From Phialophora verrucosa (lineage: Eukaryota; Ascomycota; Eurotiomycetes; Chaetothyriales; Herpotrichiellaceae): a DNA stretch of 64,000 bases. Where the stretch lies: NCBI GenBank assembly GCA_002099365.1, contig MSED01000003.1, forward strand, positions 2,666,001 to 2,730,000. The letters run 5' to 3'. Below the pieces are notes generated by a model. The model did not search any database. It was not told where the DNA came from and was given only the letters and a program-made list of their open reading frames with translations. The position numbers and the translations under genes were made by a program. This document shows, piece by piece, positions 53,753 through 64,000 of the stretch. Position 1 is the stretch's first letter; each line of letters opens with the position of its first letter.

Positions 53753-56700
53753 TCAATGTGCCATTGCCATGACACCCCGGTAGTACTCCACGCCAAGTGC
53801 TCGTGCGTGGACCAACCTCGCGTCCGTGGTGAGTGGTAGATCGAGGACCGATTTCTAACAGCAAAAAGATAGATCAGTAAGCGTCTTCGTTAGGGCGGGG
53901 AGTATCGCTTTTGTAGCAACAGAATGCGCGCGCTTCACTCTTTACGTGGAACATACCTGGTCGGCAACGCCACTGTCGTCCTCCAGCTCAATCACTCTGG
54001 CCACGGCCTTGCCCATCTCGCAGAGCGCCACTCTCTCCTCGAGCTTCTCTCGATCCTTGTTCCAGTCCAGTGCGCGCGAATCCGATGCCGATGCCGAAGC
54101 CGAACTCGAACCCGAACCGGTCGCCTTGAACCGTGCATTCAATTCTGTCAGCGCGACCTGTAGTCGTTCAAGCAGGGCGGCCTTGTTCTTGCGCTTCTCG
54201 ATGGCATCCTGGCCGGATGATGCGCGTCTTCCAGCGGGTGAGGGACCCATGAGCACCATCAGCTCCACAAAGTCCGCATATACGCCTCCTCCGCTCTTCC
54301 ACTCCGGGCTTGTGTCCTGCTCAGCCGAAGCAGCAACGGCGCCATCAACCTTCGAAGCGGCATCCTCGCCGAATCTGGCAAGCACGTCGCTCAGGCCCTC
54401 CCAATCTTCGTCGATGACGAACCGTGGCGCGACGCGGTGAAGGAGACAAGCATGAGCTTGGGCATAATCCGTGGCCAGAACGAGATAGTGGAGTTCAGCG
54501 AGCGACTCGTTGCATGAGCGGGCGTGGAGTGCCTTTGACTGGTACACCCATGTGGCGGGTATGTGGAATGAAGCCGTAAGAGCCGTCCAAAGCGGTGAAG
54601 ATTGTGATTGAGACGAAGGTGGTGCTGGTAGGGCTGCGGCGTGGCGATCGAGAAGATCCTGGATCTGGCGGGCTCGCTTTGTGGGGTTGCTGAGATGCAT
54701 GAGAGCGTACATAGCCCCAACGATGTTTCCGCGTGCCGAATGCTCGAAGCTCAGAGTCAGTGCGAGGTTGTCGGCTCTGTCTTGGTCGATCGAAACACCA
54801 GACAACGCGGCTGCGATGACGTGGTGCAGACGGAAAGTCTTGAGCGAGCCCCATGGCTGAGACAGCGCAGACAAGGCTTGAGGTAGAACTGGCTTCTCGA
54901 CTTTGACGGTAGCGCTTGCTCTGCTTCCTTTGCTTTTGCCCGCACTGTTACTGGCAAACAGCCTCAAGACGATCCACAGAGGGTCCTCATATCCGTCGCT
55001 GGCGACCGGGGTCGCCGACTCCAGATTGGAGCTTAACTTGCTCTGAAAGTCCGCTACAATCTCACCAATGTCGCCGTCCTTGTGTTTTCCATACCACAAA
55101 CACAGTGCAAAAGCCTGGATCCAATCGAGCTCGAACCTCTCGGAAATGGCGAATGTGGAAGCGCGGTCTTCAACAGCAACATTCTGCCGCCCCTGCGCGA
55201 TGCTGGTGTTCCCGGAGAGTATCTCGTACAACGCTCTGATCTCTTCGCTCATTTCGGATATGACAGCTTGGCCGCGCCAGTCGGAAATCTGAGTGGCCAT
55301 GTCTCCCTGAAAGGCCGAATCAGCCTGCTCAATCTGCGCGACCAGCAACGTCAGATGGAAGTTCTTCTCCTGCATCAGCGCGTCGCATGCGGCGTGGACG
55401 TTCTTTGCAGTCAACTGGAGAATTGCGGCGGTCGCTGCGTTGATCTTGGAGGCTGCCTTGATGCGTTCCCCGTGCTGGCGCCATACCAGCTCCGCGAGAT
55501 ACTTCGACAGTCGATCTTTTCGGATCCGCGACATATACTCTTGTTGCTGCTGGCGGGACAGACCGACCGTGAATTCGTCTTCGTAGTCATCGAAGAGGAC
55601 GTGTAGTAGCTCGTAGATATCAAATTCGTCAGTACCAAGTTGCTGGGCCAGGTGAGCTTTGACTTGCGAGAACGGGAGAGCGTCGTGTCTGATGAAAGGG
55701 ACGTCGTCCTTGAGAGACACCTGGGCATCTGCCAGAAGAGCCTCGGCGTCCACGGCGGCCTGGATGACGAGTTAGCAAAGGTTAGAATGCTGTGGAGCCG
55801 AGGTTCTCTTGCGTACGTTCTCAACACTGGCTGCCTCGAGCGAAGTAGCAACAACGTCTTTGCCGGTCACTTCACTGTGAGCCAACAGCTCCGTGGTCCA
55901 GCCGTTATCAGCCGCCAGTCCATTTGACTTGTAGATGAGCTTGTGTGTTGGCGTAAAATGTGGCTTGAAACTGGCGTGCCAGCGCTTGTCATCCTCGCTG
56001 AGTTCGATCGCGTCGGCTTGAGCTTGGTCGTCGAAGGTCTTTGCGCGCTTGGCATATGGAAACTAGAAGACGAAAGGTTTCAGCAAATGTGTTTCATTTG
56101 AACTACCTACATATCTGTGCTACGGGCAATGACCGTGCCCTGATCCCCGGCACCCTGTCTGACATTCTGGGCATCAAGTTCGTCCCTTCACTGAGCAATC
56201 ATCGAATATTCCAATCCCACCGCAGGGATCAGAGCACAAGGTCAAAAAAGAACGACGGGGAAAGGGGCAAGGGGAACTTCAAACCTCAAAATCCGGCTCA
56301 GTCTGCGCCTTGCTTTTCCTCCCCTTCAAGTCCGCCATCCTCTCTTCATGTCTGCTGAAGAGAGAGTGCATGATGTCGATGCTGGTCCGAAAGTCCTTCT
56401 TGTTCGCGGTCTTTGTCGCGCTCGGCTTCATTGGTTCGTATGCACGATCCAGCAGGACTTTGCTCTGGACCTCTCGAAGTGCGTCGCGATTCTGCTTCCG
56501 TGGGCTGATGGTGCGTTGGAGCTGTTCCGCCCAGTCGCCATCAATGTTAATGAGGGCTTTTCCGGGTGTCCCCATGGTGCTGGCCTTGAGGATGGGTTTG
56601 ACAGGACTGGCAGCTGGAGGCGGGTATGCGCCAACCATGCTCATTTCGTCCTGATTATCTTCCTCACAGTCGTCTTCCTCCATTTCCGAATCTGCTGGAC

Positions 56701-59700
56701 CGTCCTCGACCTCCTGAGCCGAGGGGGCATCATCCTCATACTCGATGGCAGACTGGCGGCCATACCCACCGGGCAGGGTCTTCTGTTTGAATGCGAAGGT
56801 ATCGTCGCCACTATCATCCTCATCCTCGTAGTCTTCGTGTCCGTCGCTGTCAACGTCCATTCCCGAGTCATCTGCAGATCGCGAGCTCGTGAGTGAGTCG
56901 GGCGGAGCAGAAAGTTGGCTCTGGGCCAACTCGTCATCCTCATCGTAATCCAAACCGTAACGAGTGTAATGAGGAACTCTGAATGTCCAAACGCCCGTCG
57001 CCACGTCATAGCTCACAAACTCAGTGCCGTTCATCTTCTTGAGGCGATTAACATGCTTGTCAAAGACGGGTCCGCTTGTGGCAGACGACGGCTGACCACG
57101 AGCCCGGGGCCAAGAGTTCTCAATTGAGATGGTCGAAGGAACGTTCAAGCCTTTGCCAACTGGTGGCTTGGAGCTTGCGTCCGGATAGACTGTGACCGAA
57201 CGGAGACGGATTTCGACAATTTTCTCGTACAGATCGTCGAGCGGAATGCTGGTCAGATCGACTGGGCCGTTGAACACGACTTTACCGCATCCCTTCCGGC
57301 CAACCTCGAAGCCAACAAATCGCGACAACTTCTCGCGCGGAAGCTTACTGAGTTCGGCACGAGTGGGCTTCATCCAGTAGTCCCCAGGTTGCGGGTCGGG
57401 CTTGGCTTGCACAGGTGCCTTGCGAGAAGATACATCGTCCGACTCGCGATCTTCCGGAACAACAGCAAGCTCATTCCCTCGGACAGGCTCGGCCTCAGGC
57501 GTGGCACTCCCATTAGTGACTCTGCTGCGCCCGTACTCGTCTTCATCATCCGCGACCGTCACCAAAGCCCCAGCTTCACCGTTGGACGCGCCGTTCTGAC
57601 CTCCCGCGGTATCTTTGTCAAAACTAACACGCTTCTTGAGCTTGTTCACTGGCTCCTGTCCCGATGACTCGATTTGTGCCGGGGCGGGCGCGGCATTACC
57701 GTTGGTCGACTTGTCAAGGCCATTTGTTGGGAAAGCGGGCAAGGAAGGTCGACTAAAAAGATCGTTTCGAATGCTCCGATCAATGGTCAGGCGACGCATG
57801 TTGCCTCCAGACCATCTAGTATTGGTAGCGGCGAAAGCATCTGGACTGAGAACGCCAGTTCCATCGGTGCTGAAATGAGACCGCAGGTTGCTGACAGATG
57901 CACTCTTTCCAAAGGAGCGACCAAAGCTGCCGCCGTTAAAGCTCCGACTGCCATACATGCTGCCACTCAAGCCACTTCCACCTGGTGTGCTGGCTGCGCT
58001 GTTTGGGGTACCATATGTGGAGTATGAGAATCCGAATCCTGACCGACGAGGGGGGGTCATGTAGCGAGACTGGTTGAGTCGAAGACTTGGCGGGGGCTTG
58101 GATTGACTTTCTTTCATTTTCTGAGTTGCCGACAAAGGGGTAAAGAGCGGCTTGGAGTTGTCGGGCGTCGGGACTGGCAGTCCCGTCCAGATGGACGTCT
58201 GACCGTAAGGGTTGGGATCGTTCAAGGACGAAGTCTTGAACTCCGACTGCTGCTGATTCTGTTGTGTGCTCTGGCCCGGTGCAAAGAGGCTGTTGCCAAA
58301 GCCACCTGATTGCTGGTTGGTACCGGTTCCAAACAGCGAGCCAGTCGCCGGCTTATTGGCGTTATTGCCGAAGGAGAATCCCGAGCCAGTGTTGTTGTTG
58401 GTATTTGAGAACAAGCCACCAGACTGCTGCTGGTTATTGGAGCCTCCGAAAAGACCTGAGCTTGTACCCGAAGCATTATTGTTGCCGAACGTGCTACCTC
58501 CGAACAGACCACCAGGCTTCTGTTGGTTATTGGCAGTGCTCCCGAACAGACCTCCGCCAGTGTTTGTACTGGGGTTGCTTCCAAACAAACCACCACCACC
58601 AGTGCTAGTGTTCGTGTTCGCATTGTTGCCAAACAGACCTCCGCCTGTGCTGGTATTTGTGTTACTCCCAAACAAGCCTCCGGAAGCTTGATTCTGGTTT
58701 GTCGATGTTCCGAAACTACCGGTGTTGGTGCCGAAAAGCGAGGGCTTCTGCTGGGTGTTGTTGGCCCCGAACAGTCCTCCGGACTGTTGTTGATTTCCAC
58801 CAAATGCGCTTGTATTCGAATTGTTGGTGTTGGTGCCGAATAAGCCGCCACCTGTTCCCGTGTTGGAAGTGTTGTTATTGCCAAAGGAGAACGAGGAGCC
58901 GGTATTGCCGGTGTTGGTGCCGAACAAACTAGGCTTCTGCTGGTTCTGGTTGTTGTTATTCCCAAAAAGTCCTCCGCCGCCAGAGCCAAAGCCGGTGCTG
59001 GTCCCGCCTCCGAAAGCATTCGTGGACGTATTGTTCGAGGTGCCGAAGAGGCCACCGGAAGGAGCTGCTGAGGACTGCTGGGTGAACAAGCCGCCACCAG
59101 CAGGCTTGCTCCCAAACAGGCCACCGCCTCCGAATCCAGTCGTTGAGGTATTGGCCCCAAAGCCTGACGAGGTGGTGGCCGCAGTGCCAAATGGGTTGGA
59201 GCTGGTATTGCCACCAAACCCACTGGTGTTGCTTGTTCCGAAGCCGCCAAAACTGTTCGTGCCGAATCCACCGGCCTGACCTGTGTTGTTTCCATATCGA
59301 CGACCCGCGTTGTAGTCTGCCAGTCGAAGCTCTTCAAATGAATATTTCTGGTAGGGTGGCATGAAGTTGATGCTCTGGTAGTTGCTCGACACGCCTGCGG
59401 CTTCTTTCTCCAAGGTCGGCGCGTACGGCGTCGAGGCTGTGCCTTCTGAGGGAGGGACTGACTGGTTGCTCAGGGCAGTTCCGCTACCGGCTCCGCCAAA
59501 AAGGGTTGGAGACGAGCCAAAGCCGCCGGTTGTCCCTGCGCCGCCTTGGCCAAACAGCGGGGTAGAATTTGTAGTCGAGCCGAACGCAGGTTTTGCGGCG
59601 CCAAAGCTGAAGCCCGAACTACCGGTATTACTGCCGAACGCATTGTTTGCGGTGCTACCTCCAAAACCACCTCCAGAGCCAAATCCGCCAGTATTGGTCG

Positions 59701-60356
59701 TTGAGCTGCCAAAAAGTCCTCCACCCGTGTTGGGTGTAGTCGTGCCGAAAGGATTGGAAGCTGGCTTGCTGCCAAAAAGAGAGCCGGTGGTGGAGGTGTT
59801 GGCCCCGAAGCCTGCAGAGCTGGTCGTTAGTCTATCGGTGTCCGTTTTGTTGGACGATTCTCCGTCATCCCAACGACTAAAGTAGATAGGTGCATTGCGC
59901 TTTGATGCCTGCCAAGATGTACTCCATTTCGACATTGTGCTGTATGCGCATGGATGAGTCGTTCAAGGAAGAGATTGGAAGACGGAGGGCTGGGCTGGAG
60001 ATATGAAGGGCGAAAAAAAATTGTGCGAGGTGAGGCAGTTGGGCGAGTGAAGCCCGCCACTGCTGCCTGCACACATCTTTCACGTACCTCCTGTGTTTGT
60101 GTTTGACCCGAACGTGCTGCCCCCGAACGGATTCGAGGCTGCGGTGGTGGAACCGAAGCCACCTGTGTTGCTCGTGGTCGAACCGAAGCCTCCTAATACC
60201 ATACCATCAGACTCGCCACATTATCGAATAGGGAAACATTTGCTTACCTGTGTTGTTGCTTGTGCTGGCCCCAAATCCTCCAAAACCACCACTCTGATTG
60301 TTGGTGTTACTGGCACCAAAGGAGAACCCGCCGCCGCCGCCACCGCCGAAAGACAT
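53753..60356 (-). CDS. Nup98-Nup96 nucleoporin precursor (Nup189/Nup145-type)
   Basis: Six exons, complement of 53753..53854, 53957..55759, 55817..56062, 56285..59811, 60088..60192 and 60248..60356, giving 1963 aa; all phases agree. The first ~600 residues are FG/GLFG repeats that build the permeability barrier. They are interrupted near residue 232 by a GLEBS-like motif (FEELRLADYNAGRRYG) for Gle2/Rae1. The Nup98 autoproteolytic domain begins near 882 (DYWMKPTRAELSKLP) and ends at VPHYTRYGL near 1018, where self-cleavage should release Nup98 from Nup96. The Nup96 part is an alpha-solenoid of the Y-complex (FDIYELLHVLFDDYED; YLAELVWRQHG). The last exon (VLDLPLTTDARLV..GVEYYRGVMA) supplies the conserved C-terminus. 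Confidence 0.94.
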
Positions 60357-60998
60357 GTTGGCGGGGATTGATGCGCGTCGCGCAATTTTCGAAAGGGAGA
60401 AGGACTAAAACAGAGGGCGAAAAGAGCGTACGAAGATACGTGTGTAGCAATGGGGAAGGAAATTCGTGAGTGACGCGCTGGGAGAAGCTTTCTAGTCGGG
60501 GTCGACTCGCAGAAACAATCCAGGCAGCACAGCTATCAGCGGGGATATTGTCGTGCAAGACTGCGTGTTCTCAGTACCAGCATGCCACCGGACCTCCCTG
60601 TGGACAAGAAAAATGGATTAGACTCGAGCGGGCGACGCGCTACGAGGTCGAAGTTGATGAGTTGAATTGAGCCTGCGCTCATCCAGAAAGCGGGTCCGCC
60701 AGTTAAACATGCCAAGCCAGGTGTCTAGGACGATCACATGACATTCTGATGACTAAGGGACAGCACAGCCAGGCAGTCATTGGGATGGAAGCAGTGTACG
60801 GACTACGAGTATATCGTGATCCAGATTTACAGGTGAGCTAGGCAGACGTCCCGAGCATTGTGAGATGCTGCAGAATTTTTCACTAACCAGAGGCTATGGG
60901 CTTCCTTCCCTGCAGGCAGAAATCGACTGAGGCAATGATTGGGTATATGTATAAAGGCTGTGTCCCGGCAGCTCGGGTCCGAACCAGTCTCTCCTCCT
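60357..60998. other. intergenic region upstream of the nucleoporin gene
   Basis: About 640 bp with the nucleoporin promoter and the 3' flank of the acetyl-CoA synthetase gene. No coding sequence was recognised. Confidence 0.5.
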
Positions 60999-63283
60999 TC
61001 ACTTCTTCTTCGAGGACGACTTGACAGTCTCGATTATCTTATCGACCACACTTGGATCACTCAGAGTCGAAGTGTCTCCGAGGCTGTCCTCCTCGCCGCT
61101 CAGGATCTTTCTCAGAATTCTCCTCATGATCTTGCCGGAGCGAGTCTTGGGAAGGTCATCGACGACGAAGATGGCCTTTGGTGCAGCGAATGGTCCGATA
61201 GACTTGCGGACTTGGAGGATGAGGTCCTTGCGCGTCTGCTCACCGGCATCAACGCCGTCCTTGAGCGACACAAAGGCGTTGACAGCCTGGCCGGTGAGTT
61301 CGTCATTGATTCCAACCACGGCAGCCTCGGCAACGCCGTCATGCTCGATCAGAGCCGCTTCAATTTCAGCTGTTGAAAGACGATGTCCCGACACGTTGAC
61401 CACATCGTCGACACGTCCACGGATCCAGTAGTAGCCCTGGGGCGATCCGTCAGCCTATGCTCACCATGGGTATAACAATAACAATGGGGACTGCAGAGGG
61501 GAGGAAAGATGTAGAACTTACTTCGTGGTCACGGCCAGCGCCGTCGCCGGTGAACTATTATCTTGTCAGTCAAACATTTCTTGCAGCACTTGAGAACAAA
61601 CTCACATAATAGCCCTTGTAAACGTTCAAGTAAGTGTCCATGTATCTCTGGTGTGCACCCCAGACGGTCCGGGCCATACTCGGCCAAGGTTGCTTGAAAG
61701 CCAAGACGCCTTCAACGTCATTTCCTTCGATCTCCTTGCCCGAGACCGGGTCGATGATGGCAGGCTCAATGCCGAAGAAAGGCAGAGACGCACTACCGGG
61801 CTTCGTGGGTGTGACGCCAGCCAACGGTGTGATGACATGAGAGCCAGTCTCTGTCTGCCAATATGTATCCACGATATGGGCCTCCTCTTTGCCGACAGAC
61901 TCGAAGTACCACTTCCACACTTCGGCTGCGATGGGCTCGCCTACCGAGCCCAACACGCGCAACTTGTGCAGTTTGTGGTGGATATGCTCATCACCAGCTC
62001 TCTTCAACAGACGCAATGCAGTCGGCGCAACATAGAACTGCGTGACATTGTGCTTGTCGATGACGTCCCAGTAGCGGGAGAAGTTGGGGTAGGCGGGGGT
62101 GCCCTCGAAGACGACGGTCGCGACACCGAGCAGGAGAGGGGCGTATACGACGTAGGTATGGCCGGTAATCCAACCAACGTCACCGCCGCAGAAGAAGACA
62201 TCGTCGTCATGGATATCGAAGGAGTACTTGCCAGTCACCGCGGCGCCTAGCAGGTAACCCCCAGTCGAATGCATGACACCTTTAGGCTTGCCGGTCGAAC
62301 CAGACGTGTACAGCAGGAACAGAGGGTCTTCGGACGCGACGGGCTCTGGAGGGATGTAGGCGGGGTATTTCGCAGTCTCTTCGTGCCACCAGAAATCTCG
62401 GCCCTTGGTCCAGGGCACGTCTGCACCTGTTCTCTGGTAGACCAATACGCGGGTAACGTCAGGGCACTTCTTGAGAGCTTCATCCACGATCTTCTTCGTG
62501 CCAATCAATTTGCCGCCGCGCTTTCCCTCGTCTGTGGTGATGACGACCTTGGAGTTGGCGTCGATGATTCGGTCCGCCAACGAGCCGGACGAGAAACCGG
62601 CAAAGACAACCGAGTGGACGGCGCCGATACGGGTCACCGCGAGGAAGGAAATGACGGCTTCGGGAATCATGGGGAGATAGAGCGCCACGGTGTCTCCTTT
62701 CTTGACACCCATCTGTGTCAAGGTGTACGCAACTCGTGAGACCTCGCGCAGGAGCTCGCCATAGGTGAGGACACGACCTTCGCCTGGCTCGTCGGCCTCG
62801 TAGATGATGGCGGGCTTGTCCGGGTTTTTGATCGCATGACGGTCCACGCAGTTGTAGCTCGCATTCAGCTGGCCCTCCAGAAACCAGGCGTTGTCTCCGT
62901 TGGCCAACGAACCGGTATGGACGGTCTTGAAGTCTCGCTGCCAGTCCAGCAGTTCTCGGGCCATTTTACCCCAGAACTTGTCTGGCTGCTCGATCGACTC
63001 CTTGTACAAGGCATTGTATTCGTCCAAGTCTTTGAGGTGAGCCTTGCCGGGTCCCTTCTTCCAATATGGCTTGGGGACACTGTGAGCGGATTAGCACAAT
63101 CAAGTCACTGGAGGAGTCGGGCTCCAGGAACATACTGGAAGGTATCGACTTCGTGGGCTTCGGCCTGCGTGGTGCGTGGTCAGTTTTCGACGAGGAGACA
63201 CGAGAATCCGGGTAAAAGGAACAAATTCTGCTTACCACGACGGGCCCTTCCTTCTTGGGAGGCTTGACGTCGCCTTCGGACAT
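60999..63283 (-). CDS. facA: acetyl-CoA synthetase (AMP-forming)
   Basis: Five exons, complement of 60999..61436, 61522..61554, 61606..63079, 63136..63164 and 63236..63283, giving 673 aa, a standard length for fungal enzymes. It makes acetyl-CoA from acetate, ATP and CoA. The core shows LLYTSGSTGKPKGVMHSTGG (P-loop-like AMP-binding motif), FFCGGDVGWITGHTY, VDTYWQTETGSH, then VDDVVNVSGHRLSTAEIE and the catalytic-Lys region KTRSGKIMRRILRKI. The small 29- and 33-nt exons were placed by splice phase; they restore AEAHEVDTFHVPKPYWKK and FTGDGAGRDHEGYYWIRGR. The absence of an N-terminal presequence suggests a cytosolic/nuclear form. Fungal facA is usually induced by acetate; no regulator site was assigned here. 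Confidence 0.96.
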
Positions 63284-64000
63284 TGTGATGAGCTTCTCGG
63301 TGACCGGCTGTGCAGATGGGAGGGAGTGGGTAGACGGGAGAGCAGAAGTCAAGCTTGGAGCGGCTCAGGAAGGGGAAAAGGATTATGTTTATATCGTGGA
63401 CTCGGCTGCTGGGTGTCTAATTGCGCATGGATGGTGCGAGTGTGGACACCAGGAAAGCAGGACCCGTTCTCAGGCGGGGAGATCAGGAGCTCTAATATAG
63501 AATGGTGCAACACAGGCCCTCGACAGCAGGAATCCCTGATGACGCTAGTCTGCGCATTCACCGAGCCTGGAGAAAAGGACTGTCTGCTTGATCGAGTGAC
63601 CTGCACACCTGTCCGTGTCGAAGATTCGCGCGGATTTGCATTGGCATATCGTCACACCAAGAACGACACAAGACTGTTTTTGCGGACGGAGCTTGGGACA
63701 CAGCGTCGGATGGGCGCCCCCGCAAAGCTGCAAGGGCTGCGATTGGGTCTTCGCGGCCATCAGCAGTGCCCCTCGATGCAGGTGGAGTGCCCCTCTCCCA
63801 CCAACCATGGCCTTCGTCATTCTCCTTTTCCTTTTATCCGCCATGCGCGCCAGCAGAAAACCCAGCGGCAGCGTGAGCTCATCCGCCTCTTTTCGGCCAT
63901 GGTCAGATACAATTGCCTCAACTTGTTTTGTCGGAGGATTCTGCTTCACACCAAGTCATCGAAGATCAGATGTTTCGCGGTACTTGTGCGGAGGCGCACA
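63284..64000. other. upstream region of the acetyl-CoA synthetase gene
   Basis: About 700 bp to the window edge, expected to hold the promoter and 5' UTR of the acetyl-CoA synthetase gene. Frames up to about 134 codons on the minus strand lack motifs. Anything starting beyond 64000 cannot be judged. Confidence 0.5.

Noticed and set aside
53942..55753. Nup96 part as an independent gene
   Set aside because: Phase-matched introns join it to the Nup98 part upstream and to a final exon downstream, as expected for the Nup98-Nup96 precursor.
58222..59885. Overlapping frames on both strands within the FG-repeat region of the nucleoporin gene
   Set aside because: All arise from the repetitive GGN/TTN codon pattern of FG and GLFG repeats.

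Overview
The window is nuclear DNA from a filamentous ascomycete (Pezizomycotina). The evidence is split genes with short introns of about 45-60 bp and GT..AG borders, fungal-only families (Zn2Cys6 regulator, bZIP with a DUF3425-type C-terminus, HbrB/TORC2 subunit, fungal lipocalin-like protein) and housekeeping genes with fungal architecture (a single Nup98-Nup96 precursor, acetyl-CoA synthetase, calnexin). I cannot fix the class; Eurotiomycetes or Dothideomycetes would both fit. I rebuilt exons by hand, and almost every CDS closes with consistent splice phase from ATG to stop.

Region 1 (about 1-15.1 kb) is gene-poor and accessory in character. It holds a Zn2Cys6 transcription factor, a secreted S33/TAP-like peptidase, a SnoaL-like protein, a metallo-beta-lactamase-fold hydrolase divergent from a berberine-bridge-type FAD oxidoreductase, and an intronless Ldh2-type dehydrogenase. 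Gaps of 0.6-1.9 kb between them show no supportable gene. Together they resemble a small catabolic or specialised-metabolism neighbourhood without a PKS or NRPS backbone.

Region 2 (15.1-31.6 kb) is mostly core metabolism and organelle biology: malic enzyme, a HAD hydrolase, thioredoxin reductase, mitochondrial ribosomal protein uS4m (NAM9), kinetochore Spc24, Fis1, a zinc-ribbon/RING-H2 ubiquitin ligase, a membrane alpha/beta hydrolase and a cupredoxin-domain surface protein.

Region 3 (31.6-48.6 kb) holds a bZIP factor, an alpha/beta hydrolase, the TORC2 subunit HbrB, the KEOPS subunit Gon7, the HOPS subunit Vps39, a small BLOC-1-like coiled-coil protein, MtnB of methionine salvage, calnexin and methylmalonate-semialdehyde dehydrogenase.

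Region 4 (48.6-64 kb) holds a lipocalin-like protein next to an FAD monooxygenase, then the 6.6 kb Nup98-Nup96 gene and acetyl-CoA synthetase. No tRNA, rRNA, transposon or CRISPR-like structure was recognised.

The most interesting leads are a probable non-AUG mitochondrial leader on thioredoxin reductase, two oxidoreductases in the accessory block that seem to lack family-typical histidines, and the block itself as a possible uncharacterised pathway.
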